Below, piece after piece: positions 1 through 6,507 of a stretch of 13,147 nt of DNA. The notes under the pieces were generated by a model. That model made no database searches, had not been told where the DNA came from, and saw nothing but the letters and a program-made list of their open reading frames with translations. Location: the NCBI GenBank assembly GCA_937871685.1, contig CALMOL010000383.1, positions 1 through 13,147 on the forward strand. The letters are read 5' to 3'. The translations under genes and the position numbers were made by a program. Positions within the stretch are counted from its first letter, which is position 1. Each line of letters starts with the position of its first letter. This DNA is from an uncultured Verrucomicrobiota bacterium. GTDB lineage: Bacteria; Verrucomicrobiota; Verrucomicrobiia; Chthoniobacterales; SZAS-18.

Positions 1-2
1 CG

Positions 3-140
3 GATGGTTTGGAGCGCCCGCGGACATTTGCGGGCACACCATACGAGGAGGCGCGGATGAGGTCTAGCTGGAGCGAGAACCACCCGCAGCGCCGCACGCG
101 CGCTTATGACCTCGCGGGACGACTCAAACGCTTGGTGTGA
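3..140 (+). CDS. C-terminal end of an unidentified protein (5' end outside window)
   Basis: An open frame runs from the left edge to a TGA at 138-140, giving 45 residues with no start needed inside the window. The piece is rich in Arg, contains a segment reading RPRTFAGTPYEEARM, and ends in AGRLKRLV. The RP...G.TPYE spacing loosely recalls the tail of DDE integrases/transposases (RPH..LGG.TPYE), but this is too short and too weak to assign. It lies directly upstream of an inverted repeat and an hsdM remnant, so a mobile-element or defence-island origin would fit. It could also be chance open frame in GC-rich DNA. Confidence 0.3.
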   Translation, partial: DGLERPRTFAGTPYEEARMRSSWSENHPQRRTRAYDLAGRLKRLV

Positions 141-189
141 ATCAAGGGACCGCCAGCGGGTGCGCCCAGCCCGCTGCGGCAGGTCGCTC

Positions 190-344
190 CTGGGACCGCT
201 GGCATCCTTGCCGGCAGGGTCCGTTCTGGGCACCTGGATTCTCGGGCTCTTGGATGGGCTTGCCTTCTGCGGCCCGCAGAGACCCGAAGGAGAAAAGTCA
301 GGTGCCCAGGAGGACCCTGCCGGCAAGGATGCCAGCGGTCCCAG
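190..344. repeat. Long inverted repeat, REP/BIME-like element
   Basis: The left arm begins CTGGGACCGCTGGCATCCTT at 190 and continues to 234. Its reverse complement lies at 301-344. The first 33 bases of the arm match perfectly, and a further nine (CTGGGCACC) match after a one-base length difference. The 66-base centre holds a small palindrome, TGCGGCCCGCA. The transcript would form a very stable stem. It has no coding capacity of its own and no visible target duplication. I infer a dispersed intergenic repeat; the sequence cannot show whether it is mobilised by a transposase elsewhere. Confidence 0.8.
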
Positions 345-462
345 TAGCCACCGCGCTGGGCAAAACGGAAGCGCGCCTTTGCCGCGAGCCCTGTGGTGCG
401 CTCGTGAGCGAGAAGCCGGGAGGTTTCAGACCGAGCCACGCTCAGCCCGCCACCTTTCACGC

Positions 463-752
463 CAAGCGTTCAAGCGTGACAATGCCACCCTCGACCTCGT
501 CTGGTTGAAGGACGAAGCCCTGAAGACAGCGCCAACCGGCCGGGGCCCGCCTTCCTCGTCGCCGAGATCGGCGAGGACTTGGAGTGCAAACTCGACGGCA
601 CCCCGGCGCAGGGGACGCTCAACACCCGCGCCGCCGCCGGCCGACAGGCCACCTCCGCCAGAGGCGCGGGCAACTCCGCCGCTTCACCGCTCCTCGAAGC
701 CGCGGGGAGGCCTTGCTCATCCTATCGCAACCACGGAGCCTCTCTCCTGTGA
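463..752 (+). pseudogene. hsdM: Fragment of type I restriction-modification methyltransferase (HsdM C-terminus), frameshifted
   Basis: From 463 one frame reads AFKRDNATLDLVWLKDEAL. After the CTG at 520-522 the match moves to another frame starting at 522 and reads EDSANRPGPAFLVAEIGEDL, up to about 595. Together these follow the C-terminal signature of type I N6-adenine methyltransferase M subunits, roughly RD..LDIFWLKDESLEDS-N-LP-P..AAEI.EDLE. The loss of a single G at CTG(G)AA explains the shift. The catalytic domain (NPPF motif) is absent upstream, where the inverted repeat lies. The second frame stays open to a TGA at 750-752, but after about 600 it no longer resembles HsdM. It is almost certainly non-functional; a sequencing error could explain the frameshift but not the missing domains. 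Confidence 0.65.
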
Positions 753-766
753 CAGATACGAAACTA

Positions 767-2953
767 ATGGAGCCATCCGATGAGCTTCATCTACAGCAGC
801 TGCTTCAGATGCAGTTCTGGCAACGACGCTCGCCTGCGGTCCAAGCGGAGCCGTTAACTCCCGCGAAGGCTATCCCCTTAGAATTACCCAGAAATTGGGA
901 ATTAACTCGCGGTGTCACTCTCCACTCGTGGCAACGAGAATGCGTGGAAGATTGGTTTTCGGCTGGAAAACGCGGCATTATTAAAGTTGTCACGGGTGCG
1001 GGTAAAACGATCCTAGCACTGGCCATCATTGAACGGCTTCAGCGACAGGTGGCCTCGGATTTGCGCGTCGCGATCATCGTGCCGACAACCGTTCTCCTCG
1101 ATCAGTGGCGAGAGGAGTTACTCGCCCATAGCAATCTACCCGAAACCGCCATCGGCCTGATGGGAGGTGGGGAAAGCGCTGTCTTCGACGATCGCATCCG
1201 CATTTTAATCTGTGTGCTAAATTCGGCTTCGAAGAAGCTTCCCGCCTTAACCAACATCAAGGGACTGGCGTCCTCCTTGCTTTTGGTCGTCGACGAATGT
1301 CACCGCGCGGGTGCGGCGGAGATGCAGAGAGTTTTCAGTGCCAAGCGGTCCTTTTCTCTCGGTCTTTCCGCAACTCCGGAGCGCGAGAACGATTCAGATC
1401 CAGATGACGAGTCGAGCGAGGAAGCTTCCGCCTCCCTCGCATTCGAGGATACCGTGCTTGGCAAAGAACTCGGCCCGGTGGTCTTCGAGCTAAACTATTC
1501 GAAGGCTATTCGGATCGGGGTTCTGCCTCCCTTCCAAATCCTTCACTATGGGCTCGCGCTCAAGCCGCACGAAAGCGTCAACTACGAGCGGATCAGTCGG
1601 GAGATAAAGGATCTTCGTAAAGAACTGGAACGACCCGGGAGGAAGGGACTTGGGCTGATCCGGTGGTGCCGCTCAGCCGCCGGAATGCGAAATCAATCTG
1701 CCGCTCGGTTTGTCGGCCTCACGGCCGAAAGAAAGCGGCTCCTTTTTCGGATGGAAGCGCGTGGCGAGGCGGTGGTTCAAATCCTGACGCAGGCCTTTGC
1801 GGAAAACCCGGAGACGAAAGCCATTCTCTTTCATGAGAGCATCGAAGAGGTGATGCGACTGTTTTTGCTGTTGCGAGCGAAAGGCTTCGGCGTGGTTGCG
1901 GAACATAGTGAATTTCCCGATCAACTGCGGGCTGCTTCCCTTCGATTGTTTCGATCTGGCAGCGCGCAGGTCGTCATATCCGCTCGCTCTCTGATAGAAG
2001 GCTTCAACGTTCCCTCCGCTGACCTTGGCATCATCGTGGCGGCTTCGTCCTCCGTCCGACAAAGGGTTCAAACCCTTGGGCGGCTACTACGAAAAACAAG
2101 AAGCGCCGGCGGCGTCGAGAAACATGCCGTGCTGAAGGTCCTCTATGCGAGTAAAACGGTCGATGAGATGATTTACGAGAAAGCGGATTGGGAGCACTTC
2201 GTGGGCGCGGAACGGAATCAATACTTTCTTTGGCCAGCCGTCGGGAATGCGGCCCCACAACCTGTAGCCAAGGCTCCTCGATACCCTGCGCCGGACGAGC
2301 TTTCTGTCGATGAAGCCACGCTAGGTGCTGGAGAATCGTATCCAGGTAACGTTGACCAAGGACTAGCTTGCACTCGCGACTCACAGGGAACCATCCGCAC
2401 CGAGGACGGCGGCTTGATCGAGCCCCACGCAGAACTATCCGAGATCCTGAAACAGTCGCGGAAGAGCGCGGGGCGGTTCCGCATCACTCCCAGTCGGCAA
2501 TTCGTCCTTGAGCTCGACAAAACGAGCGACGGCTGGCGTGGAATTTACCTGGGAAAGTTGCTTTCACCCATTCGAATTCTACAGCAGGCAGTGGACGCCC
2601 TCCCCAAGCGCGACTGGCAACTCGGCGAAATCTACCCTCTCGCCCACGCGTTCGGAACCGAGTTTTCCGTGCTTTTTCGTGATCAGCGCCTCATTGCGCG
2701 GAAGGCAAAAGGCGGAGAAATCCGGTTCGTTTCAAATCTGGATGCCATCGCCGATGCATCAAAACGGGCGGCGCTTTCCCGGGTTCAATCCGCCATCAAG
2801 TCTGCGGCGGCAAAAGGGCACCGGATCAGCAAGATCGTCGTTACGGGAGATGGCCATGTGATCTATGTGTGGCGAAACCAGGCGCTGTTTCTCGGAGATG
2901 CCCCCGAAGGGGGCGAAGGATTTCATTTCGAAGATCTAACGAATCGACGTTAA
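767..2953 (+). CDS. Superfamily 2 DNA/RNA helicase (XPB/type III restriction-like) with uncharacterised C-terminal domain
   Basis: A 728-residue ATP-dependent nucleic-acid translocase. The N-terminal RecA-like lobe has a Q/L..WQ element (LHSWQRE, 52-58), Walker A VTGAGKT (75-81), PTTVLLDQW (106-114, motif Ia), DECH (176-179, motif II) and SAT (201-203, motif III). The second lobe has KAILFHES (351-358, IV), SLIEGFNVPSADLGI (408-422, V) and QTLGRLLRKTR (435-445, VI). An acidic Ser/Asp/Glu-rich insert follows motif III (208-221). About 250 residues after motif VI form a domain I do not recognise, with no nuclease motif seen. The ATG at 767 is chosen because the frame upstream (to 584) overlaps the hsdM remnant and is low-complexity Arg/Pro. 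No clear ribosome binding site is present. It stands alone between pieces resembling hsdM and looks less GC-rich than its neighbours, suggesting transfer. A role in phage defence is inference. Confidence 0.88.
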   Translation: MEPSDELHLQQLLQMQFWQRRSPAVQAEPLTPAKAIPLELPRNWELTRGVTLHSWQRECVEDWFSAGKRGIIKVVTGAGKTILALAIIERLQRQVASDLRVAIIVPTTVLLDQWREELLAHSNLPETAIGLMGGGESAVFDDRIRILICVLNSASKKLPALTNIKGLASSLLLVVDECHRAGAAEMQRVFSAKRSFSLGLSATPERENDSDPDDESSEEASASLAFEDTVLGKELGPVVFELNYSKAIRIGVLPPFQILHYGLALKPHESVNYERISREIKDLRKELERPGRKGLGLIRWCRSAAGMRNQSAARFVGLTAERKRLLFRMEARGEAVVQILTQAFAENPETKAILFHESIEEVMRLFLLLRAKGFGVVAEHSEFPDQLRAASLRLFRSGSAQVVISARSLIEGFNVPSADLGIIVAASSSVRQRVQTLGRLLRKTRSAGGVEKHAVLKVLYASKTVDEMIYEKADWEHFVGAERNQYFLWPAVGNAAPQPVAKAPRYPAPDELSVDEATLGAGESYPGNVDQGLACTRDSQGTIRTEDGGLIEPHAELSEILKQSRKSAGRFRITPSRQFVLELDKTSDGWRGIYLGKLLSPIRILQQAVDALPKRDWQLGEIYPLAHAFGTEFSVLFRDQRLIARKAKGGEIRFVSNLDAIADASKRAALSRVQSAIKSAAAKGHRISKIVVTGDGHVIYVWRNQALFLGDAPEGGEGFHFEDLTNRR

Positions 2954-3030
2954 CAAGAGATCCTGGGCCAACCAGTCGACTCACCCAGCATTCACACCGC
3001 TTTTCAAGGCGATTGATCGCGGCCACGGGT

Positions 3031-3148
3031 GGGTAGCGCACGCACCCCGCGTGCTGCGCCGGGCGTCCCGCCCAGCGGCCCCTGAAAACGGGGCGCGCAG
3101 CGCCTGTTCTTTCGGATTGGCCCGGCATGCGGGACGCGTGCGCTACCC
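3031..3148. repeat. Imperfect inverted repeat downstream of the helicase
   Basis: The arm GGGTAGCGCACGCACCCCGC (from 3031, continuing to 3054) pairs with 3125-3148; 21 of 24 positions are complementary. A nested pair, GCTGCGCC (about 3053-3060) and GGCGCGCAGC (3092-3101), and a CCCC..GGGG hairpin around TGAAAA lie inside. It is a different sequence family from the repeat at 190-344. It could serve as a terminator for the helicase gene, although there is no T-run. I infer a dispersed REP-like element. Confidence 0.75.
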
Positions 3149-3154
3149 GCGACC

Positions 3155-3235
3155 ATGCATCGCTCAATCGCCCTGGAAACGGGTGTAGCCGCCCTCGCCC
3201 AATTCGCCGAGATCGTGACCGACCTAAAACGGTAA
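3155..3235 (+). pseudogene. hsdM: Possible detached last codons of hsdM
   Basis: A short frame reads ALETGVAALAQFAEIVTDLK, then Arg and a TAA at 3233-3235. Type I M subunits usually end in a helix of the form EIVEDLEAALEQF..IA.DL, and the fragment at 463-600 stops at EIGEDLE. Joining the two would give a complete-looking HsdM tail (EIGEDLE + AALAQFAEIVTDLKR). The three codons after the ATG at 3155 probably belong to flanking sequence. The match is short and helical, so chance cannot be excluded; the claim rests on the pairing with the upstream fragment on the same strand. Confidence 0.4.
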
Positions 3236-3284
3236 GCCGGCGCATCGTCCGAGAAACCAACGGAGCCCGCGCGAAGACCATTCG

Positions 3285-3680
3285 GGGAATGTGCAAGACC
3301 CCGGCGGTCTTGCGTTAGAGCGGCTCGGTCCCGCGCAAGACCGGAACGGTCTTGCGGAAGTCCGATTTGCTCATGCGGAGAATCAGGACTGGCTTTAGGA
3401 AGACCAAACTGGTCATGCGAAAGAAACCGAGTGTCTTGGGGAAGAGGGGCGCGGTCATGCGCACGATGGGAATGGTCTATCCAAGACCTCGGCGGTCATG
3501 CGGAAGACCGATTTGCTCATGCCGAAGACCCGGAGGGTCTTCGGGAAGACCAAATCGGTCATGCGAAAGACCAAACGCTCTCCCAAAGACCCGGCGAGTC
3601 TTGCGGAAGACCAGTTTGGTCACGCAGAAGACCCAAATCGTCAGGCGAAAAACCGATTTGGTCCTGCGCATGACTCGCGC
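3285..3680. repeat. Degenerate 21-bp tandem array of mini-hairpins
   Basis: About 18 consecutive units begin at 3306, 3327, 3348, 3369, 3391, 3411, 3432, 3453, 3474, 3494, 3515, 3536, 3557, 3578, 3597, 3618, 3639 and 3660; a weak partial unit precedes them. Most units are 21 bp (range 19-22). The consensus is GGTCWTGCGGAAGACC followed by about five variable bases. The unit core is a palindrome: GGTC pairs with GACC around a TGCGGAA-type centre, six base pairs when the unit reads GGTCTTGCGGAAGACC (as nearly at 3348 and 3597). Because 21 is a multiple of three, the array is open in several frames on both strands and would encode Arg/Lys-rich heptads (for example MRKTDLL). I see no independent evidence that it is translated. 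It lies in an otherwise gene-free stretch, so regulatory, structural or repeat-expansion origins are all possible. Confidence 0.8.
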
Positions 3681-3873
3681 CCTCTTCCAAAACGGCGGCG
3701 GGAGCTTGCGGCGAGTGACCGCGAGGAGCCGACGCTTCTGGAGCGAGCCGTCTGGTGGGCGAGGACGGGGCTTCAGAAGGCGAGAAACGCGCTTCGTCGC
3801 CCGAGGGTGTTCGCCTGCTTGCAGGGTCGGTGCGCGCGGGAGGCCGGCATTCCTTCCCGCGGAGCAGCCGGCG
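3681..3873. other. Intergenic stretch with no recognised feature
   Basis: Between the tandem array and the ribosome binding site at 3874 I see no further repeat units, no convincing gene and no clear promoter. Long open frames pass through on both strands but are Arg/Pro/Gly-rich and match nothing I recognise, as expected by chance in GC-rich DNA. Together with 2954-3284, which holds only the inverted repeat and the hsdM-like tail, it makes nearly 1 kb without an evident intact gene. Confidence 0.5.
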
Positions 3874-3890
3874 AAGGAGGGAGAAGAATG
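3874..3890 (+). promoter_or_regulatory. Strong Shine-Dalgarno and ATG in the wrong frame for the following gene
   Basis: AAGGAGG (3874-3880) lies seven bases before an ATG at 3888-3890, an ideal arrangement. That ATG opens a 48-codon frame starting MFSPRLRIDSPRTS and closing at a TGA near 4035. The exported-protein frame that follows is displaced by one base. The site suggests where translation of that gene originally began. Confidence 0.55.
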
Positions 3891-3939
3891 TTTTCACCGC
3901 GATTACGAATCGACTCGCCACGCACATCGGAACCGATAA

Positions 3940-4653
3940 ATCGGGTGGCGCGCGAAACGCCTCCCGCCCTCCCTGCTCCTTGCGTTTGCCCTCGTCGCTC
4001 CCCTCGAAGCGAAGGAATTCAAGCTGCCGACTGATTCCCCGAAAGTCACGATCCAATTCCCGGACGATTGGGAATCGGGGAATACCGACGCGGGCGTCGA
4101 ATCCCAGAACAAGGACCACAACGCTTATCTCGCCCTGGAGAGCGCCGAGAGCGCGGAGGACCAGGACGAACTGGTCAACGAGATGGTCAAGCACTGGAAG
4201 GGCCAAGGCAAGAAGGTGTCCATGTCGAAGGGCCAGAAGAGCACGGCGCCGCTCCTCGGCGTGGAAGCCAAGGTGGTGACCTGGAACACCTCGGACGAGG
4301 ACGGGCCGGTGACCGCGACGCTGACGACCCTCCAGATCGACGGGGTCTATTTTCTCCTCTCCCAAATCATCACGAAGGAGGCGGACCGCGGCAGCGCGGA
4401 CAAGCTGAAGAAGGCGGCGGCGAGCCTCGCCTTGGCGGGCGGCGGGAAGGCCGTGGCTTCCGCGCCCACCGCGCCAAAGGAAGCGTCGCCGGCCAAGCTG
4501 ATCGGAGATCTCCCAGGCGCGGGCAAACTCATCGTGAGGCAGCACGTGCTGCGAAATGCCAAGGGCAAGGCATTTCTCTGCGCGGTAGCGAGCACGGGCC
4601 CGCTCGACGCCGAGGCGCGCGCAGTCGTGGATTCCCTCACGTCCCTGCCTTGA
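3940..4653 (+). CDS. Exported protein of unknown function, 5' end apparently frameshifted
   Basis: The frame opens after a TAA at 3937-3939 and has no ATG, GTG or TTG near the start; the first ATG is at 4183. Yet the coding-like sequence clearly begins earlier: KRLPPSLLLAFALVAPLEAK (from 3955) is a classic signal peptide, followed by EFKLPTDSPKVTIQFPDDW. A start at 4183 would discard it. Removing one base between 3888 and about 3955 would join the well-placed ATG at 3888 to this frame. The mature part is about 210 residues: a beta-rich N-terminal half (KVTIQFPDDW...AYLALES) and, after an Ala-rich linker, a second half ending VVDSLTSLP. The FPDDW..AYLAL pattern faintly recalls PsbP/Mog1-like (DUF1795) folds; this is weak. 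The next gene converges on it. Confidence 0.65.
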   Translation: MGWRAKRLPPSLLLAFALVAPLEAKEFKLPTDSPKVTIQFPDDWESGNTDAGVESQNKDHNAYLALESAESAEDQDELVNEMVKHWKGQGKKVSMSKGQKSTAPLLGVEAKVVTWNTSDEDGPVTATLTTLQIDGVYFLLSQIITKEADRGSADKLKKAAASLALAGGGKAVASAPTAPKEASPAKLIGDLPGAGKLIVRQHVLRNAKGKAFLCAVASTGPLDAEARAVVDSLTSLP

Positions 4654-4687
4654 TCCCGGGCACCCCGCTGGCCGGCGGCTACACTCC

Positions 4688-4719
4688 GACTTCCCGATTG
4701 CCCGGGGGTGGCCGAAGTC
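4688..4719. terminator. Possible hairpin between convergent genes
   Basis: GACTTC (4688-4693) pairs with GAAGTC (4714-4719) around a GC-rich loop containing CCCGGGGG, with weak extension outward (ACTC/GAGT). It lies between the exported-protein gene ending at 4653 and the convergent zinc-ribbon gene ending at 4758. No T-run is present on either strand, so the call rests mainly on position. Confidence 0.3.
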
Positions 4720-4757
4720 TGCCGAGTGGGGAGGGGGCCAGCTGACCTGCTCGCCGC

Positions 4758-5402
4758 TTATCCCGGGGTAGTGCCGTTCTGCTGGCAGAAGGCGCGCAGG
4801 TAGGGGTAGGAGCGGAAGCGGATCCGCGTGTTCGGCGCGGTGCCGGCCAGCATGGCACCGCCCTTGTGCTGGGCGCAGTGCGGCACCTCGACCGAGGTCT
4901 TCGTGGTTCTCGACACGCCGAGCGTCGATTCAGTCAGCGCGCTGGAGGCATCCTTCGTGGTGAGGCTGACCTTCTCACGGCGGGTTTCCGGCGCGCCGCA
5001 CACGCAGCAGACGGCGGGGAACCCGAATTTCTCCGGCAGGCTCGTCGCGAAGATCGGCGTGGCGGCGACGCGGCTTTCGTCGGTCTTCTGCAATTCGCCG
5101 TTCTTGCCTTCGAGGTAGGCGCGGCACTTCTCGCAGTGCACGCCGTCGTTGTCCGTGGTGGACAGCCCGCCCACCTCCGCGCCGCAGGCCGGGCAGGCGC
5201 CGGTGCCGGCGGCGACGAAAGCCAAGCCCACCAGCACAAGGCCGACGAGACCCGGCATGAGAGCGATGCCGGTGGAGATCGTCCCGCGGGCCATCACCTT
5301 GCAGAGCCACACGCACAGGGCGATGGCGACGAGCCCGCTGGCGAAGTAACCGATGGTGGCGCCCATCGAGCGCGTGATCTTGGTCGCGACAATCGCGTTC
5401 AT
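4758..5402 (-). CDS. Two-helix membrane protein with paired zinc-binding motifs
   Basis: 214 residues. Two hydrophobic helices (about 14-35 and 43-66) near the N-terminus form a hairpin in the membrane. Immediately after comes a zinc ribbon: C70-x2-C73 and C90-x2-C93. A second probable metal site is built from C132-x2-C135 and C176-x2-H179 (PHCAQH), a pattern seen in many small bacterial proteins that pair FP..C..CG with a later P.C..H. The start at 5402 (MNAIVATKITRSMG) is preferred because the longer frame back to 5558 overlaps the end of the LRR gene and adds a low-complexity, Pro/Arg-rich stretch. Function is unknown. It follows the LRR gene on the same strand with a hairpin between, so it may be a separate unit. 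Confidence 0.75.
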   Translation of the reverse strand: MNAIVATKITRSMGATIGYFASGLVAIALCVWLCKVMARGTISTGIALMPGLVGLVLVGLAFVAAGTGACPACGAEVGGLSTTDNDGVHCEKCRAYLEGKNGELQKTDESRVAATPIFATSLPEKFGFPAVCCVCGAPETRREKVSLTTKDASSALTESTLGVSRTTKTSVEVPHCAQHKGGAMLAGTAPNTRIRFRSYPYLRAFCQQNGTTPG

Positions 5403-5482
5403 TAGATGATGAGGTCCCGTGGCGGGTGGCTTGGTTACAGGGAGGACGATTCTTCCGCGACCCTTCGCGCAGGTAGGACGAA

Positions 5483-5505
5483 GCCCGACCCGTGGCCGGT
5501 CGGGC
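5483..5505 (-). terminator. Stem-loop after the LRR gene
   Basis: GCCCGACC (5483-5490) and GGTCGGGC (5498-5505) form a perfect 8-bp stem with a 7-base loop. The stem lies 25 bases past the LRR gene stop on the minus strand and about 80 bases before the start of the zinc-ribbon gene. The following minus-strand sequence (TTCGTCCTACC) has only a poor T-run, so termination may be partial or the hairpin may act as an attenuator. Confidence 0.5.
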
Positions 5506-5529
5506 GGGTTCACGGCTCGCGCGGTCGGA

Positions 5530-6453
5530 TTAGCGTGGACCTCCACGTCGGTGTTCATCCAGTTCGCGATCCGCTTTCCTCAGTTCGTCCGCCAGGCGGT
5601 GGGCCCACTTGGAAGGTGGGGCGAGGAGTTCCAGACGGAAGCGGCCGTCGGCATCAAAGCAGGCTGGGGTCACGAGCGCGGGGAAAGCCAGCTCCAGGTC
5701 CGGCCGGCGGGCCTCTAGCTCGGCAATCATGGCCGCGCGGCGACCGGGAAGCTCGGCCTGGAGTTGCGCTTCGTGGCTGATTTCCCAGGCGCGGTCGGCG
5801 AAGAAGCTGTCGGCCTCGGTGAACTTCTCGACGGCAGATTGGAGCACCGCGAGGCGCCGTCGCGCCCCGGCATCGGGGAAGACCGCCAGGACGCGGTGGC
5901 AGAACTCCGCGTGGGCGCCCACCGCTCCGAATTCGATCGTCTCCAACTCGTCGAGGGCGCCTTGGCGATCGCGGAAATATCGCAGCGTGAAGTCGTTGAA
6001 GTTCTGGTCTTCCAGCGGTCCGAGCACCCGCTTCAGCTGCTGCTGGAACCGGCCGAGGTCGTTGCCGACGCTGGTGCTACTGACCGTCAGGCGCTCGAGG
6101 GATGCGATCGCGCCGAGTCGCGGGGTGACGTAAACCATTTCCTCGCCGTTGGAGAAGCTGAGCCACTTGAGCTTCGGAAACTCAGCGATCCAATCCGGGA
6201 TGCCCGCGAGCGGACAGAGGTAAAGGTTCAGGATCGTCAGCTCCCGCAGCGCCAGCAACTCGGGCGGCAGCCGAGTGAGGGGATTGTCCGCCAAGTTCAA
6301 CGTCCGGAGCTGGGTCATCGCGAAGACCTCCGCGGGAACCGCCTTGAGCTTCGCCTCGATCAATTCGAGTTCGGTGACCTGTGACAGATCGATGCCGGCT
6401 GGCATAGCCCTGAAGCGTTTTTCGCTGAGGTCGAGAATCATGGGAGAATTCAT
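5530..6453 (-). CDS. Leucine-rich-repeat protein with helical C-terminal region
   Basis: 307 residues, probably cytoplasmic, with no signal peptide or membrane segment. Residues about 5-125 form four to five LRR units, seen in VTELELIEAKLKAVP (26-40), LRTLNLADNPLTRLP (49-63), LTILNLYLCPLAGIP (72-86) and LKWLSF (95-100). This LxxLxLxxNxLxxLP form is typical of bacterial protein-interaction LRRs. From about 135 it is charged and helical with no recognised domain, including a Glu/Arg-rich stretch at 196-255. The ATG at 6453 starts the LRR cap (MNSPMILDLSEKRF). The frame stays open further upstream to about 7224, but that part is antisense to the gene at 6508. It is divergent from that gene with a gap of only about 54 bp, so the two may share a control region. 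Confidence 0.82.
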   Translation of the reverse strand: MNSPMILDLSEKRFRAMPAGIDLSQVTELELIEAKLKAVPAEVFAMTQLRTLNLADNPLTRLPPELLALRELTILNLYLCPLAGIPDWIAEFPKLKWLSFSNGEEMVYVTPRLGAIASLERLTVSSTSVGNDLGRFQQQLKRVLGPLEDQNFNDFTLRYFRDRQGALDELETIEFGAVGAHAEFCHRVLAVFPDAGARRRLAVLQSAVEKFTEADSFFADRAWEISHEAQLQAELPGRRAAMIAELEARRPDLELAFPALVTPACFDADGRFRLELLAPPSKWAHRLADELRKADRELDEHRRGGPR

Positions 6454-6507
6454 CCCACTCACTCGGAGCCGCTCGGTCAAGCGCGGCGCCGGCCAGCTTG
6501 CGGGAAC

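Noticed and set aside
106..783. A 225-residue protein covering the left region
   Set aside because: It passes through the inverted repeat and is Arg/Pro/Ser-rich; only the part around 463-522 carries recognisable (HsdM) similarity, and that continues in another frame.
3285..3680. CRISPR array
   Set aside because: Units are contiguous at 21 bp with only about five variable bases between cores; there are no 25-40 base unique spacers, no well-conserved repeat and no cas gene.
3559..4545. A 328-residue minus-strand frame across the tandem array and exported protein
   Set aside because: It reads through the repeat array and antisense to a signal-peptide-bearing protein, with no recognisable domain.
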